In this document: positions 34,051 through 46,875 of the stretch, piece after piece
Layout: the number at the start of each line of letters is the position of its first letter
How positions within the stretch are numbered: position 1 is the first letter of the stretch
DNA from: Nyssa sinensis
Lineage: Eukaryota > Streptophyta > Magnoliopsida > Cornales > Nyssaceae
Direction of reading: 5' to 3'
Length of the DNA stretch: 64,000 nucleotides
Assembly: GCA_008638375.1 (NCBI GenBank)
Contig: CM018032.1
Location: 51,544,501 to 51,608,500, forward strand
The notes under the pieces: generated by a model
Told to the model about the DNA's origin: nothing
The model's database searches: none
The model's input: the letters and a program-made list of their open reading frames with translations, nothing else
Program-made: the position numbers and the translations under genes

Positions 34051-35753
34051 GTTGGTGTCAACTAATTTAGCTTTCCTTTTTCATCTAGATTTGGATTCCG
34101 CTCATAAGATTTAGTTTTATTGAAGTCAATATCAACCCAGTCTTCAGCTTCAACAATAGAGGTTTGGTTCCTAAGGGGCTTTCTTTCTTGCTTTTGGTGT
34201 TAATCTTTATGAAATCGACTAGATTAAAGGCTAAAAAAAAAAAGGCAGCTTTCATACATGGTTTGGCTTAAAATTGCCTCTCACCACTTTCTCTCTCTAT
34301 GTTGATATTTCTCTCTCTCTACAGTTCTCCCCCTTCTCTCTCTTGTTCTAGGTTTTGCTTCAAGCTTCAGTCAGCTTCCGAATTCACCCATTAGCTTCTG
34401 ATTCCTTAGTGCATGCAGTTACACACATGCGCACACATATTTTCACAACTCTCTCTTTCTCTTTTTTCTTTGCCCTTCTCTATCCCTCTCTCTATCTGTC
34501 TGCTTGTCCTCAATCGGCTAAGTGTAGCTGGGAAGACCAGACTATATACATGCAACAAATGTGCTATTGTTAGAGTGTTAGTCAGGGTATATATGTAAAT
34601 TAGTTTTGTAATAAAACAGAAACTATTTTATGAAATAAGATTTTGTTCTTTGAAAAATTAGGAAAAGAAAAAAAAATATATAAAGAGAATGTTTTTTTTT
34701 AAAAAAAAAACATCATAAGAAAAACTTTTCAAAGAAAAAACTAAAACTAAAAAATAGAAAACTATTTTACAATATAAGGATACAGTAATGGAAACTAAAG
34801 AAAAACACTTATCGAATGGCAGAAACTGAAACAGTGAACAAGGCTTGTGTGTTACATAATGTCCTTCAGACAAATTACGGTTCTCGTAGTGGTGCTTACG
34901 AACTCTTCGTCGTACGTCTCCCAGGATACAATGATCGAGTACATGCAAATGTTAAGCACTGCAACTGCTTGTCTGGCGAACCGAACCAAGCCAGTGACAT
35001 GAACTCTCTCAAACTTTATGATCACTGACACACAGAATGTATGAAAAATTCGATGATTAAATGGTAAGTGCATTGCTGTTTATATAGAGTCCTTCATGCC
35101 TGTTTGGTACAAGTATGAAGTTTTGGTTGTGTCTGTTCATGACAACTAGACACAGTCGCGCCTAATGAAGAAGATGCCTATATAGTCAAAATTCAAACGA
35201 AAGGTAATCGCAAGATGACGTCGTTTTGGATTTAAACCAAAGCCAAACGCAATCGCTAAACGATAACGTTGGATTTAATTATCCTAGTAACTACACGACA
35301 ACGTTTTGGACTGACAAAACGACAACGTTTTGAAAAAATAGTTAAATAAATTTTTCCTAAAAAGATATATACACAGTAGGCCAAGGCCCAAACCCAAACC
35401 CAAACCCGACCTGGCCCGGTTCGATATGGGGCGGCAGTGCGCGCGTGTGGTGAACCAAGCACGTGATAGGTCCTCACCCTTCCACAAAACTTGGGTGCCC
35501 TTTAGGGCCGAAACCTTCCTTCAAAGTAATTGTATATATATACTCTTTAAAAGCCTTGTACCCATCCTATGTGGGACACAAGTTTTTTCACAAGCATCAA
35601 AATTTTGTTACCATTTCCAAGTGGTGGGCCATCTCTAATGGTCACTTCAAGACTTTCCATACTTCATTATCTTCTCATTTATCTACTCTTTTTTCTGCAT
35701 AAAATCTTATTTTAGTAGTGGAAGATTTTGGAGCATTCCATTATTTCTCTCTC

Positions 35754-35757
<4 letters not shown>

Positions 35758-35786
<29 letters not shown>
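35758..35786. repeat. (TG)n microsatellite
   Basis: An uninterrupted TG run of about 29 bases that passes into TA. Confidence 0.9.
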
Positions 35787-35794
<8 letters not shown>

Positions 35795-36084
35795 TCGAAT
35801 GTAGTTGTGGTGTAGGTACACCACACTTATCTTACGCTACCATGACCACTTATAATACTTTATGTCATCATCTTATTATGATATCTCTCAATATCATCAT
35901 GTCATAAAATATCAAACTTATGCAACATTTAATTAGGGACAATAATCTTTAATTAAGTGCACTTGTACACTAATTCACCCAAAAATTCTCATATATTAAT
36001 CCACAATTAACACTAATGAAAGAAAGAAGAAAATGAGAACCTGAACGCTAGGTCTATGATCAAAGGATGAAACTTAACGAACCC

Positions 36085-36089
36085 TGGTT
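36085..36089. repeat. Target-site duplication of element B, left copy
   Basis: TGGTT precedes TGTAAAGATCC. It is repeated at 61236-61240. Confidence 0.88.
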
Positions 36090-39000
36090 TGTAAAGATCC
36101 GAAATTTTGAATGAATTTTTTTTTTTTTTTGTGAATAGATGTATATGTATGAAAAGTGGATTATGTATTTTATATGTGTATATGTGTGTGTGTATATATA
36201 TATGTGTGTAATATATAATATTATATGTTATCTATATATATATATATACATGTAATTAGATGTATATATATATGTGTGTGTGTACAGTAATATATGCCAT
36301 ATACATGCATGTGCTTAAATATATATGTATGTGTGTGCACAAGGTGTGGTGCACGTTAGATTGTGTGTGCCGGTGGGTGTGTGTGTGTACTGCTGCATGT
36401 GCAGTGTGTGTTTTTATATAATATACATATAACTCATGCAAGGGTCAACCTTCCATTTAATGCAAAGCTGTATGTTGAAGGGAAGGAAAAGGAGAAGTGA
36501 TTTAGAACAGTGGGAAGTCAGAAAAGAAAGGAAAAGGGTGGGCTGCAGGTATTTTGCGTGAGGTTATGTATATGGTGTGTATATATGGATGTGTGTGTCG
36601 GTTAGAAAGAAAGTCAGAAAGAAATAAGCGAGGGAGAGGCTATAGGCATTGTGGAGGAGACTGAAAGGACGATAGGGAGATTCAGAAGTTGGAAAAGGAA
36701 GAAGATCAGAAGGGGGAGAGGTCTGCAACAAGAAACCCAGGTGAGTAGTTTAGGTTTTGTCATTTAAAGTTTTAAACATGATGACTAGTTTGGTTTATGA
36801 GGTTTTGTAAAGCATGAAATGTGGGTTATGTTGCAAAAAGAATCGACTGAAATGGTTAAGAGATGAACGAGATATCCATGGTTGCAGGTTTGTTGGATAA
36901 TCAGGTTTTAAGAGTTTGGGGTGTTAAAACTTGGTTTAGATGATGTAGCATTTCACCTAAGGCATGCAGAAAATGAATGGAAAAAGAATTGTGCAAAAAC
37001 AGTAGAAAAACTAGGTAAGAAAATTGGAAAACAGCCTCGCCAGAATTCTGGGTTTTTGGCCGAAAAACAAATTTGGGTGTCGAAAACCAAGCATTTTTTA
37101 GGTTTAAAACAGTCCTAAAAGATCCCATAAAGTTTTAGGATCAATTTGATGCAAAAATATCGAAAAACGGACATCAAAAACTTAAGAAAAATGAAAAGGG
37201 AAGCCTGCAATCTCTGGCAATGTGGCCGGAGAAGATGACCGGCAGACTGGCTGGGAAACCAAGGGAGGGAGGGATGGCACTGAGGGTTGGGCCTCTCTTT
37301 CTTTTAAAATTGTTGGGCCTCTTTTTAAATCATTGAGCCCTTAGGAAGTGGGCTGTTTTTAATTTCGGTGGAAAGGAGAAATTGGGCTTCAAGGGTTGGG
37401 CCCAACAGTTTAAAAAGAAATAAATAAATAAAAGAGAAAAACGGGTGGGGGATATACGCTTCGCAAGATTCGAAAAAGGGACCAAACGTATAGAACGGCA
37501 CGTGTGAACCCAGGGGACGGGACAATCCCGTGTTAACAAACCGCACCAAATATATATATATATATATTACACTTAATAATTTAATTAAATTAAATATGCC
37601 AAAATAGCCCAGAGCCCAAATTAGACAAGTCATAGGTGTACTTTGACTATCTCGACCATTATAAATCCAATGGTGAGGTCCTTGACATGAGATGAGGTCC
37701 CGAAAAATAAAAGACCCGTGAGAACATTAAAAATTACCAAAATGCCCTTGAGTTAAAAAACAGTCAAACGAACTCCGATTAAAGTGAACAAATAGTGGGA
37801 TTTTATTATTTTAACCATTCCGGACTCAAATGTGGAGTCCAATTTGCAAAAAGAGGTCTCAGGATGTAAGAACCCGCAAAAGTGAAAAATGACCGTTTTG
37901 CCCTTTTTAGCCCGGATATCCAAATCGAATTTCGCGAAAGCCTAAACCGACTTTGTTCGACGTTGCGGACTCAGTGGTAGAGTTTATTTTAGCAAAATAA
38001 AATATCATGAAATAAAGACATAAAATTTGATGAATAGCATAATTCAAGTGGCAATAGATTGAGTTACGTTTTATGATTTTAGGGACACCGAAAGGCAAGG
38101 AGAAGGTGGTCTGACCTTCTACATTATCACAGTTAGTTTAGCTACACAGCGAGCACGACTTCCTAAGGTTGAGACAAACCCATCAAGTATGATATTTTGC
38201 TAAGTAAGGAATAGGATTAAGTTTAAGATTGATTTTCATGTTGATTTCATGATTTGTATGTTTAGTCGGTTGTTTGTGTGCTTATGTGTTTCTTGAGAGT
38301 TTGGTTAAGTGATAAATGTGGATCATGACTATATGTATATTCCATGTGCTGGCACAATGTGTGATTTATGTTTTTGGGAATTGTTAAGATTATGAATGTG
38401 GGAACCAAGCAAGTATTTAAATTGATTGTTCATAATATACAGACTTGTGGAATAAGTGTTGTGATTTAATGTCATTGTTGTTTTAAGAAAAATGTGCATT
38501 ACTTAAAGTGTGTTTCATGTGTTGATAAAATGTTTCGTTGAGATTACATTATTGTATGGTGGAATCAAGGCATATTGGTATAGTTTGATTCCTTGAAAAC
38601 ATAGTGTCGGTTGAGCACGTGGTGCTATGCATTATGAGGGTGTAGATCCAGTGGTGAAAAACTCAAAATTTGGCCAGTGTATCGGTGCCTACTTGATCCG
38701 ACGGGAGCGGTCCGTGAAACAAGTGTGGTATTTGAGTGACCATCGGGAGCGATCCGTGAAACCGAGACATGGGTGTGGCATAGAGTTGCATGGGTGCGTC
38801 ATGCATATTGTTAGTATATTGTATGGATAATTTGAATGGCATGTAGATGTAAATGTACACTTGCATATGCCACGCCTTAATTTTGTTTCTTGCATTAGCA
38901 TTATTTTATACCAGCAGTTGAGCTGACCCATTCGTGAGATATCATATTACAGATGACGCCCCTACTACATGAAACTTGATGATGTCTTAATGAAGGAAAG

Positions 39001-39231
39001 AACTTGGAACTACATTTGGCCCGTGGGGCGTATTTTGACGTTGTACAAGGGCATAAGCCGTAGACTATTTCACGTTTATTTGTATGTTACGAAACAACGG
39101 GCAAGGCCTTATGGATTGTATCAGAACAAGAATTGGATTAGTGTTTGGAATGCATGTGATTGTACTTTATTATTACCTTATTTTGTTTATTTCACTCACT
39201 CCCCGGGTTTGTGGAAATTCGGGGTGTGACA
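36090..39231 (+). repeat. 5' LTR of element B
   Basis: It is 3142 bp with ends TGTAAAG and GGTGTGACA. Three bases separate it from the primer binding site. A weak tRNA-like module lies on the minus strand at about 37450-37550. Confidence 0.9.
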
Positions 39232-39234
39232 ACG

Positions 39235-39247
39235 TGGTATCAGAGCC
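39235..39247 (+). promoter_or_regulatory. Primer binding site of element B (initiator Met tRNA)
   Basis: TGGTATCAGAGCC, three bases after the LTR end. Confidence 0.9.
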
Positions 39248-40325
39248 TAGGTTTGAACACCTAGGGACAGTGGGAGAAAGTTTAAACCTTAAGTTATTTG
39301 GACTAGTTTGGGTGATGCATTTTATGTGCTCGTGTTGCATTAGTGTGCACGAGTATGAACTATACTCAATTTCCTAATTGACTGAAAGTAGGTGATTATT
39401 TGATAAAATGGTTAACTAAGATTAGAAACTCATGTATATGTGATAGACCGTATATTTAATGGGATAGGCTGTATGCCTAGTTGTTTGAGGTATAGGGTGT
39501 GCATTTAGTTATCGATACGGTAGGTGGTATGCCTAGTTATTTATGAGATAGGCTGTGGACCTAGTTATCCACCTGGTCGATTGTGTTCTTATATATCTAT
39601 ATATATATATACATGTATGCTAGGTTAGTACCCGATATTCATGGATTATAGTATTATGACTATGATATTTATACAGACTGGATTGGTCTCAAGTCTTGCG
39701 TTACAGTTGATGGATAGCGCCCCATCAGCCAGTAACAAAAGGAGTTGTGATCCATGAAGGGTTATTACCTAGCTATAAAAGTAAGAAATAATAAAAGGAA
39801 TTATAAAAACCTTAAATGAACAAATGCCAATGAGGTAGAAAACCATGAATTAAATGACACATAAGATCTTAGAATACTAAGATAAGAATTTAGACTTGTG
39901 GAGATTTTAAGTATGGATTGGATAGTAGATACTCAGAGTATTTGTATCAAAAATTTTAGAGATGTACTTGTGTTAAACTCTTTTGCGGGAGATATGTCCA
40001 TTTTGGATAACATTCACTTAGGGTTGAGTATTGGTGGGCTAGTTGAACACTAGCATAACTTGAGTATGCGTATATCGTATTGTTTAAATGAACTCCTTCC
40101 TTGCGAAAGGCTATGTTAGAACTCGGTGTTAATCGTTTAGTATAAACAATAGGAAGAGATGATTGGTATGAGTTATATTAGTGTCGATTAGGCAAGAGTG
40201 TCATAACATATCAGATTTGTTACTTGTGAAGTGTGAAGTGTTGACAAGTACCTGCTTAGTATTCTTTTAACACCTATGTCTAATGTGAAAAGAGTATTAA
40301 TTTTTCTCCTTGGACTTGCAGACAC
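39248..40325 (+). other. 5' leader of element B
   Basis: Non-coding, homologous to the leader of A in the same element orientation (block 39665-39775). Confidence 0.7.
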
Positions 40326-41060
40326 ATGTCACCAAAAAGAGATCCAACGAGACCATCAAAGAGGTCCCGAGCTCGTGCTTCTTCTGTACAGACAGCTACA
40401 CCTACCCCAGCATACCTTGGTAGGAGACCACTGAAAAGGCACCGAGCTAGTACTTCTTCTACACGGGCACCTACACCTGTCCCGGCATACACTAGTAAGA
40501 GACCACCGAAGAGATACTGAGTTCGACAGAGACTTATTCAATCTCTAGCCCCCAAACCTACTATGCCTACTACTTCACTAAAGAGAGTATCCCAGAGGAC
40601 CCTGATTTGTTATCGGTGTAGGCAGCCTGGTCACAAGATGGCTACATGTCCGTAGAGGGACTACAACTGAGGACAGGGGGTTAGATCTACTCAGGGATTA
40701 CTTCCACCTCCTGTACAGGGTCAGGAGTGGAAAGTACCCCAGCTTTGTTATACCTGCCACTAAACGGGCCATGAGAGGGCCAACTGTCCTCAGGGACAGA
40801 CTTTACAGAGCTCACAGAGGTCACATTACTATCAGTATACTTGGGCACCTCTGCCACAACCACAGTTAGACCATGGACCACCGACATTAAATTTCTAGCC
40901 CACACCTATAGCATCGAACATTGGGACTTCCAATCAGAGGGGTGGTGACCAGCAAGGACAGAGAAGAGGTGGTAGGCAAGGCCAGACTGCACATAATCAT
41001 GTTTATGCAGTAGCCACACCAGAAACATCTACTTTTGGACCTTCTATGATTCAAGGTACA
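40326..41060 (+). pseudogene. gag remnants of element B
   Basis: An ATG at 40326 opens a basic Ser/Thr/Pro-rich stretch ending at 40520 that repeats an RPxKRxRA-type motif three times. Two zinc knuckles follow: CYRCRQPGHKMATC (40609-40650, intact) and CYTC-H*-TGHERANC (40746-40787, with a stop in place of Gln). As in A, no central capsid domain is visible between the start and the knuckles. Confidence 0.75.
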
Positions 41061-41400
41061 TTCCTTGTATTTAGTTCATGGACCAGCATACTGATAGACT
41101 AGGGTGCATCTCATTCATTCATACCTACCATACTTGCCATGACATTGAGGTTGGACATAGATGGGTTAGATACACCATTGCATGTTGACACCCTAGTTGG
41201 GGGTAGTCTAATATTGACAATAATCTATGAAGGTCACTAGATAGAGATGACTGATCACATTTTTTATTTTGACTTCATTTCACTTGGCATGCTTGGTTTT
41301 GATGTTATTTTAGGGTTAGATTAGTTGTTTGCTTTCTAGGCAAGTATAGATTACTGTAGGAGAAATGTGACTGTGTGTACTCTTGAGGGGGGGATAGCTT
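41060..41400 (+). pseudogene. Aspartic protease of element B
   Basis: LID*GASHSFI carries a stop at the residue that should be Thr or Ser after the catalytic Asp. Later FDVILGLD*L matches the second conserved block with Trp changed to TAG. Both positions are single-base changes from the family motif. Confidence 0.75.
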
Positions 41401-41428
41401 TTATTTCATAGGAGATTGTGGGAATCTC

Positions 41429-41800
41429 TTGGTTCCACCCTTGTATGACTCTAGGAGTTGGGGGGATCATAGTTACATGTTGGCTAGCTTGATAACAAGT
41501 AAGAGTGGAACTATAGAGAGTGTGTTACCGCCAGTAGTTGATGAGTTCCCAGATATCTTCTCGGGTGACTTGACTAACCTACCGCCGAGACGAGAGATAG
41601 AGTTCACGAAAAAGCTTGTTCCAGGCACTATGCCTATTTCCATTCCACTTTACCCTATGGCTCATGTAGAGTTAGGGGAGCATCGTTGTTTGCTAAGTTT
41701 TCGAAGTGTGAGTTTGGGCTTTAGGAGGTACAGTTTTTAGGCCCTATTGTGTCAAGTAGTGGAGTATCGGTGGATCCTTCTAAGATTAACTATGTTATGA
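41429..41800 (+). pseudogene. Reverse transcriptase remnant of element B, core deleted
   Basis: The N-terminal part runs to FTKKLVPGTMPISIPLYPMA (near 41660). Within about 20 bases it jumps to the KFSKCEF...[12 protein letters not shown] block that normally lies past the YVDD active site. The palm with the catalytic Asp pair is gone, at about 41670-41690. A frame change and a TAG follow. It cannot make cDNA. Confidence 0.8.
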
Positions 41801-42380
41801 GTTGGGAGAGGCCGAAGAACGTGTTTGAGATTCGGAGTTTCTTGGGATTGGATGGATACTATCGTCGGGTTGTAGAGGGATTTTCTCGTCTTACCACGCC
41901 GATGACTTGTTTGACGTGCAAAGGCATTAGATTTGAATGGACAGATGATTGTGAGCAGTCATTTCAGGAGCTGAGGAGGAGGCTGACTTCAGCGTCCGTC
42001 TTGATTATACTTGAGGGAGGTATGGGTTATACCGTTTATTGTGATGCCTCACGAGAGGGATTAGGCTGCGTGCTGATGCAGGAGGGTAGAGTGGTAGCCT
42101 ATGGTTCTCGTCAGTTGAAGAGCCATGAGAAGAACTACCCCACACATGATTTAGAGTTAGCTGCCGTCATTTTTGCACTTAAGAGTTGGCGACACTACTT
42201 ATATGGGATGAGATTCGAGGTGTTCTTAGATCACAAGAGCCTTAGATACATTTTCACACAGAAGGACTTGAACCTTCAGCAGAGGAGATGGATGGAGTAT
42301 ATGAAAGACTATGACTTTGACCTTTAGTACCATCTTGGGAAGGCCAATGTCGTAGTAGATGCACTTAGTCGGAAGCCGAA
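41801..42380 (+). pseudogene. RNase H of element B
   Basis: The frame is long and open: [20 protein letters not shown], then [38 protein letters not shown] and [19 protein letters not shown], with a Gln-to-TAG change before YHLGKANVVVDALSRK. The acidic residues (D in YCDAS, E in DLEL, D in LDHKS, D in VDALSRK) are present. Confidence 0.8.
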
Positions 42381-43650
42381 GAGCACTGTAGCTAGCATTG
42401 CTATTAGAAAGTGGGAGATGATGGGAGACATTGGAGAATTTGACTTAGACTTTGCCGAGTCTGAGGGACATGCCACATTGTTCAGTGTGTATGCACAGCC
42501 ATCACTGTTGGGCAGGGTTATTGAGGCACAATTACAGGACACAGAGGCCGAGTAGATTAGAGCACGAGTTGCTAGTGCTGAGGGCCTTGAGGGGTGGACA
42601 GTTCATTCTGACCTTGGCTTGAGGTATATAGGTAGAGTCTTTGTTCCCGAGTCTTTTAGAGCTGTTGTCCTTAGAGATTTCCATCATTCACGCCTAGCAG
42701 TGCACCCAAGGGGCACTAAGATGTCTCATGATTTACGCCGCCAGTATTAGTAGACGAGGATGAAGGCGGATGTAGCGCAGTTGGTATCTAGATGTCTCAC
42801 GTGCCAGCAAGTGAAGGCTGAGCACTAGGGACCTGGGGGTTTGTTGCAGCCATTGCCAGTGGCCGAGTGGAAGTGGGAACATGTTACTATAGATTTTGTG
42901 ATGGGTCTTCCAAAGTCATCTAGGGGTCACGATACGCTTTGGGTTGTTGTGGACAGGTTGACGAAGTCCGCCCATTTCTTACCGATTAGAGTGACTGATT
43001 CATCGGATGTCCTCAGTAGGTTGTATATTCGAGAGATAGTACGACTATATGGGGTTCCCGTATCCATTGTTTCAGACAGGGACCCACGTTTCACTGCACG
43101 ATTTTGGCAGAGTTTATAGACAGCCTTAGGGACTCAGCTACAGTTTAGTACTGCCTTTCACCCTCAGACTGACGGTCAATTAGAGCGTATCATTCAGATC
43201 CTTGAGGACATACTTAGGGCCTGTGTTATGGACTTTAGGGGTAGCTGTGAGGATCACCTTGCCTTAGTAGAGTTTTCCTACAACAACTGCTATCATCTAG
43301 CATTGAGATGGCACCATTTGAGGCATTGTACGGTAGGCCGTGTCATTCACCTGTATGTTGGACTGAAGTGGGAGAGACCGCTGTTTTGGGGCCCGACCTA
43401 GTCCGTGAGACCACGGAGAAGATACAGGTGATCAAGCAGCATCTGCTGACAGCACAGAGCCGTCAGAAAAGTTATGCAGACAGGAGGCGACGACCTCTGT
43501 CATTTGATGTTAGGGGACATGTGTTCCTCAAGGTAGCCCCACGATGAGGATTGAGGAGGTTTGGGCGCAGTGGGAAGCTGTTGTCACTGTTTATAGGCCC
43601 ATTTGAGATCCTTAGGAAGGTTGGTGAGGTGGCCTATAAGCTAGCATTAC
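42381..43650 (+). pseudogene. Integrase of element B, 5' part
   Basis: The zinc-binding region (HHSRLAVHPRGTKM, CLTCQQVKAEH) is followed by the core: [12 protein letters not shown] segment, [25 protein letters not shown] and TAFHPQTDGQLERIIQ (D, D and E present). Several TAG stops occur, including two adjacent where the family has Trp-Trp (about 42748-42753). The frame is cut in the LAL segment by C2 at 43651. Confidence 0.8.
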
Positions 43651-44175
43651 TGTAACACCCCGACCTGAATATGGGATCAACGAGTCGTGGGAAACGAATT
43701 AGTAATCAACGTCATAAGTAACGAGGTCAGTTTCAACCTCGACGCACGGACTTTTAAGAAATAGTCCTGAAAAGTCAGGACGACTGTACATCACTTTCGT
43801 TGCAATCACCAACCTGTCGGTTCCATAAAAATTGTGCACCGACCCTTAGTACGAGACAATGGCATATTTTACGAGGTTACGGGGAATTAGTATAGAAATA
43901 TCTACCCTTAAGGAAATAATTAATTAATTTAAAGTAATTAATTAATTATTTATATATGAAATTAATTATTAACTAGAATAAATGGAAAATACACACACTA
44001 GAAGTGTATTGTGTGTGTGTATACATGTGATCAAGTATGTATACATATGTGTATGTTGTAAACATGCATGTATGTGTATTAAAATATATCTATATATATA
44101 TAAGTATGTATGTATGTATGTGTAGATATTTAAAGTGTGTGCAACATAGTGAGATTGTGGGTGGGTGTCGGATGT

Positions 44176-44219
<44 letters not shown>

Positions 44220-45307
44220 AAGCCAAAACAAAACACACACACCCGGCCACTTTATTGGCCTGCCCCAAAACAGTAAAAACCTGAGCATGGATACTGCCAC
44301 AAGTTAACCAAGTTGTTGGGGCAAATCAGATTTTTGCAAAAAAATCATCCATACACCCATATACAAATATACCTACTGTAAACACACATGCCACACGAAA
44401 ATCTAAAGACTGAGAGGGAGAGAGAGTTTCTGAGAAGAAAGAGAAAGAAGCAGAAGTGAAGAGGGTCAACAATCTCAAACCAAAAAGGTGAGAATACACA
44501 AAACTATCATTTTTCTCTCTCTAAAAATTTACCTACGTATGAACTGTTTTAGATTTTGATTTTGTATGTATGATGTTTATACTATATTTAGAGATGATCA
44601 AGCATTAAATGGGAGCTCAAAAACAGTTTAAAAACGTAAAACCAAGAAGGCAGCCATGGGAGGACCTTGCTTGAAGCAGGTCTGATCCGATGGAAATCAA
44701 ACCATTTTTGGTGTATAGGGTCTTCAAGTAGAGACCAAAAGGGTTCTAATAAACCCAACACGCGACCAAAAAGCCAAAGAAATGACTATGAAAGCATGAG
44801 TTGCAGGTTCGGGTCTTGAAGACCCATCCTAAAAATAGACCCCTAAACCTATTTTTGAGAATGGAGGTTGAATCCACGTAGCTTGAGGGTCACACAGAAC
44901 CAAACCACACTAAAAATGGTGAAGAAACGAGGGTTTACCAAGGAGTTGCAGGTTCGGATATTTTGTGTAAGACCGAATGTTTGGTTTAGTTTTAATGTAT
45001 CAAATGAATGCCAAAATGACCCACAAGACCTCAGAAACACCTTTGATTAAAAACAGTGGGATTTAATTTAGCCAAAACTCACGAAATTGGAAAAAATAGA
45101 AATCGGGAATTAGGGTTGCAGTGGGTTGATGGTGAAGAAGACGACACCGAGTCGACTCGCAAATCATTTAAAACGGTGGGTGAACTCGGGATGCGTGGCA
45201 ACGTTTAAAGCTGCCACCGAATAAATGAAGCGACGGCATTTTGGGGGGGCGGCCTGATACGTATATATAAACTATTTTAAATTTTAAAGAGAAGAAGGAA
45301 AGCTCGC

Positions 45308-45378
45308 GGTCAGTAGGGCTCGAACCCCTGACTTCACGTGCCCACGCGCCCCTCCTTTCCACTCGGCCACGCATTCGC
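45308..45378 (-). other. tRNA-like module 1 in C2
   Basis: The minus strand has a perfect box A (TGGCCGAGTGG, 45369-45359) and box B (GGTTCGAGCCC, 45326-45316), 32 bases apart as in C1. The surrounding sequence differs more than the boxes do. Confidence 0.5.
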
Positions 45379-45461
45379 GTGTGTCTAAGTTGGGGCAGCA
45401 AATATATATAATATATATATATATAAAAATAAAAATAGAAAATAAAAAGGTGCGACTGCAC

Positions 45462-45540
45462 TTATTGGGATTCGAACGAGGTATCTTTTGGAGAGGGAGG
45501 TGGCACGCTGGCCAGCGTGCCACCCTATTCGACCGTTCAT
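45462..45540 (-). other. tRNA-like module 2 in C2 with perfect 24 bp palindrome
   Basis: A box B-like CGTTCGAATCC (45478-45468) is followed by a perfect palindrome at 45500-45523 (arms GTGGCACGCTGG and its exact complement) and the box A-like GGTCGAATAGGG. Confidence 0.5.
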
Positions 45541-46489
45541 AAATCGCACACTAAATATATATATATATATATATATATTACACTTCATGAGTTTGATTTA
45601 ATTTAATTTATTTAATTAAATTAAATACTCCTAAATGGCCCGAAGCCCAAATTTGACAAGTTATATGTGTATTTCTACTATCTCAGACCTTCTGAGTCCA
45701 TTGATGAGGTCCACGACATGAGACGAGGTCCCGAAAAATTTAAAGACCCGTAAAAATGTCAAAATGACTAAAATACCCCTGCCCCATAAATGAGTCAAAC
45801 GAGGTCCAAATAAAATAAATAAATAGTGGATTTTGACTATTTTAAACATTTTGAATCAAATGGTGGGGACCGTTTCATGAGACGGGACTCCAAAAAATTT
45901 AGACACGTTAAGGTATAAATTACCAAATTGCCCATAACATGTCCTAAGCCGAATAAAAAAATAAATTAAACTCCTAACACATTAAATTGTGTCATAGGTT
46001 AAGAGTACGAGTTAAATTAAGTACATAGGAAATTATGAAGTCGTTTTAGGATTAATACGATCTAAGCATAAGTTAAAAAGCATCAATAGGTGATTTTGCA
46101 GTGATGTGAAGTTAATGAGACTATATATGAATTGTTCTTAGGAACTACAGAGGAAGCGGGAAAGCGCATTTTTAGCACTGACCCTAAGGACCGAGGTGAG
46201 TAACCCTGCCTTTGAAGTGGGGATTTAACTCTATGAATTTGAAGAAGTTTTAAGTTCAATTTATTTGAAGCCTCGAATATCAAATTCAGTATCATATGAT
46301 TCCTGTTTTAAAATGTTTTCTGCTTCCATAAACTGTATTGTGACATGCTGGGTGATTCGTTTGAATCACGGTTTTCCTTTTTAATTATGTTTCAGCATGT
46401 CTGGGTTTAAAATGCTAAATTTTCATAAGTGTTCTGAATTTGATTATTCCAAATATTGAAGTTTTATTGCAGAAGTTATATATTTCATG

Positions 46490-46536
46490 TTTTAAATATT
46501 CATGAAAAATATCTATTGAAGAAGCCATGTGATAAG

Positions 46537-46578
<42 letters not shown>

Positions 46579-46690
46579 CATGTTTTAAAAATTCATGAAA
46601 AATACCTATTGAAGAAACCATGTGATAAGTTATGTATATTTCATGTTTTAAATGTTCATGAAAGTATCTATTGAAGAAGCCATGTGATAA
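46490..46690. repeat. Local repeat in C2, three copies with a (TA)n run
   Basis: Copies share TATTTCATGTTTTAAA, ATTCATGAAAA and CTATTGAAGAA.CCATGTGATAA. A (TA)n run of about 40 bases lies between copies 1 and 2. C1 has only one copy. Confidence 0.75.
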
Positions 46691-46875
46691 ATGTTTTACA
46701 AGATAAATGGTGTTTAAAGCACCCCCTATGATGGTTGAAATCCTTCGGGATTCAACAGTAAATGCCCGGTAGCAGGATCTAATCCCCCAAGAAAATGAGA
46801 TCGACAGTATTGGCAGTAAAATGGGAGTCTGGTTCGAAACAGATGCCACCTAATTAAAGAGAAAAGATGAAAAAT

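Larger units (their letters stand above)
33431..36084. other. Host-like non-coding DNA between A and B
   Basis: No supported gene. It holds a 30 bp direct duplication (TAACTCATGAGGTGGTC, about 33561-33620), a ~60 bp duplication (33928-34050), a poly-pyrimidine zone (34280-34510), repeated ACGACAACGTTTTG motifs (35220-35335), three CCCAAA units near 35388-35408, and (TG)n at 35758-35786. Confidence 0.5.

Noticed and set aside
35388..35408. Interstitial telomere repeat
   Set aside because: Units are CCCAAA, not the plant CCCTAAA, and only about three are present.
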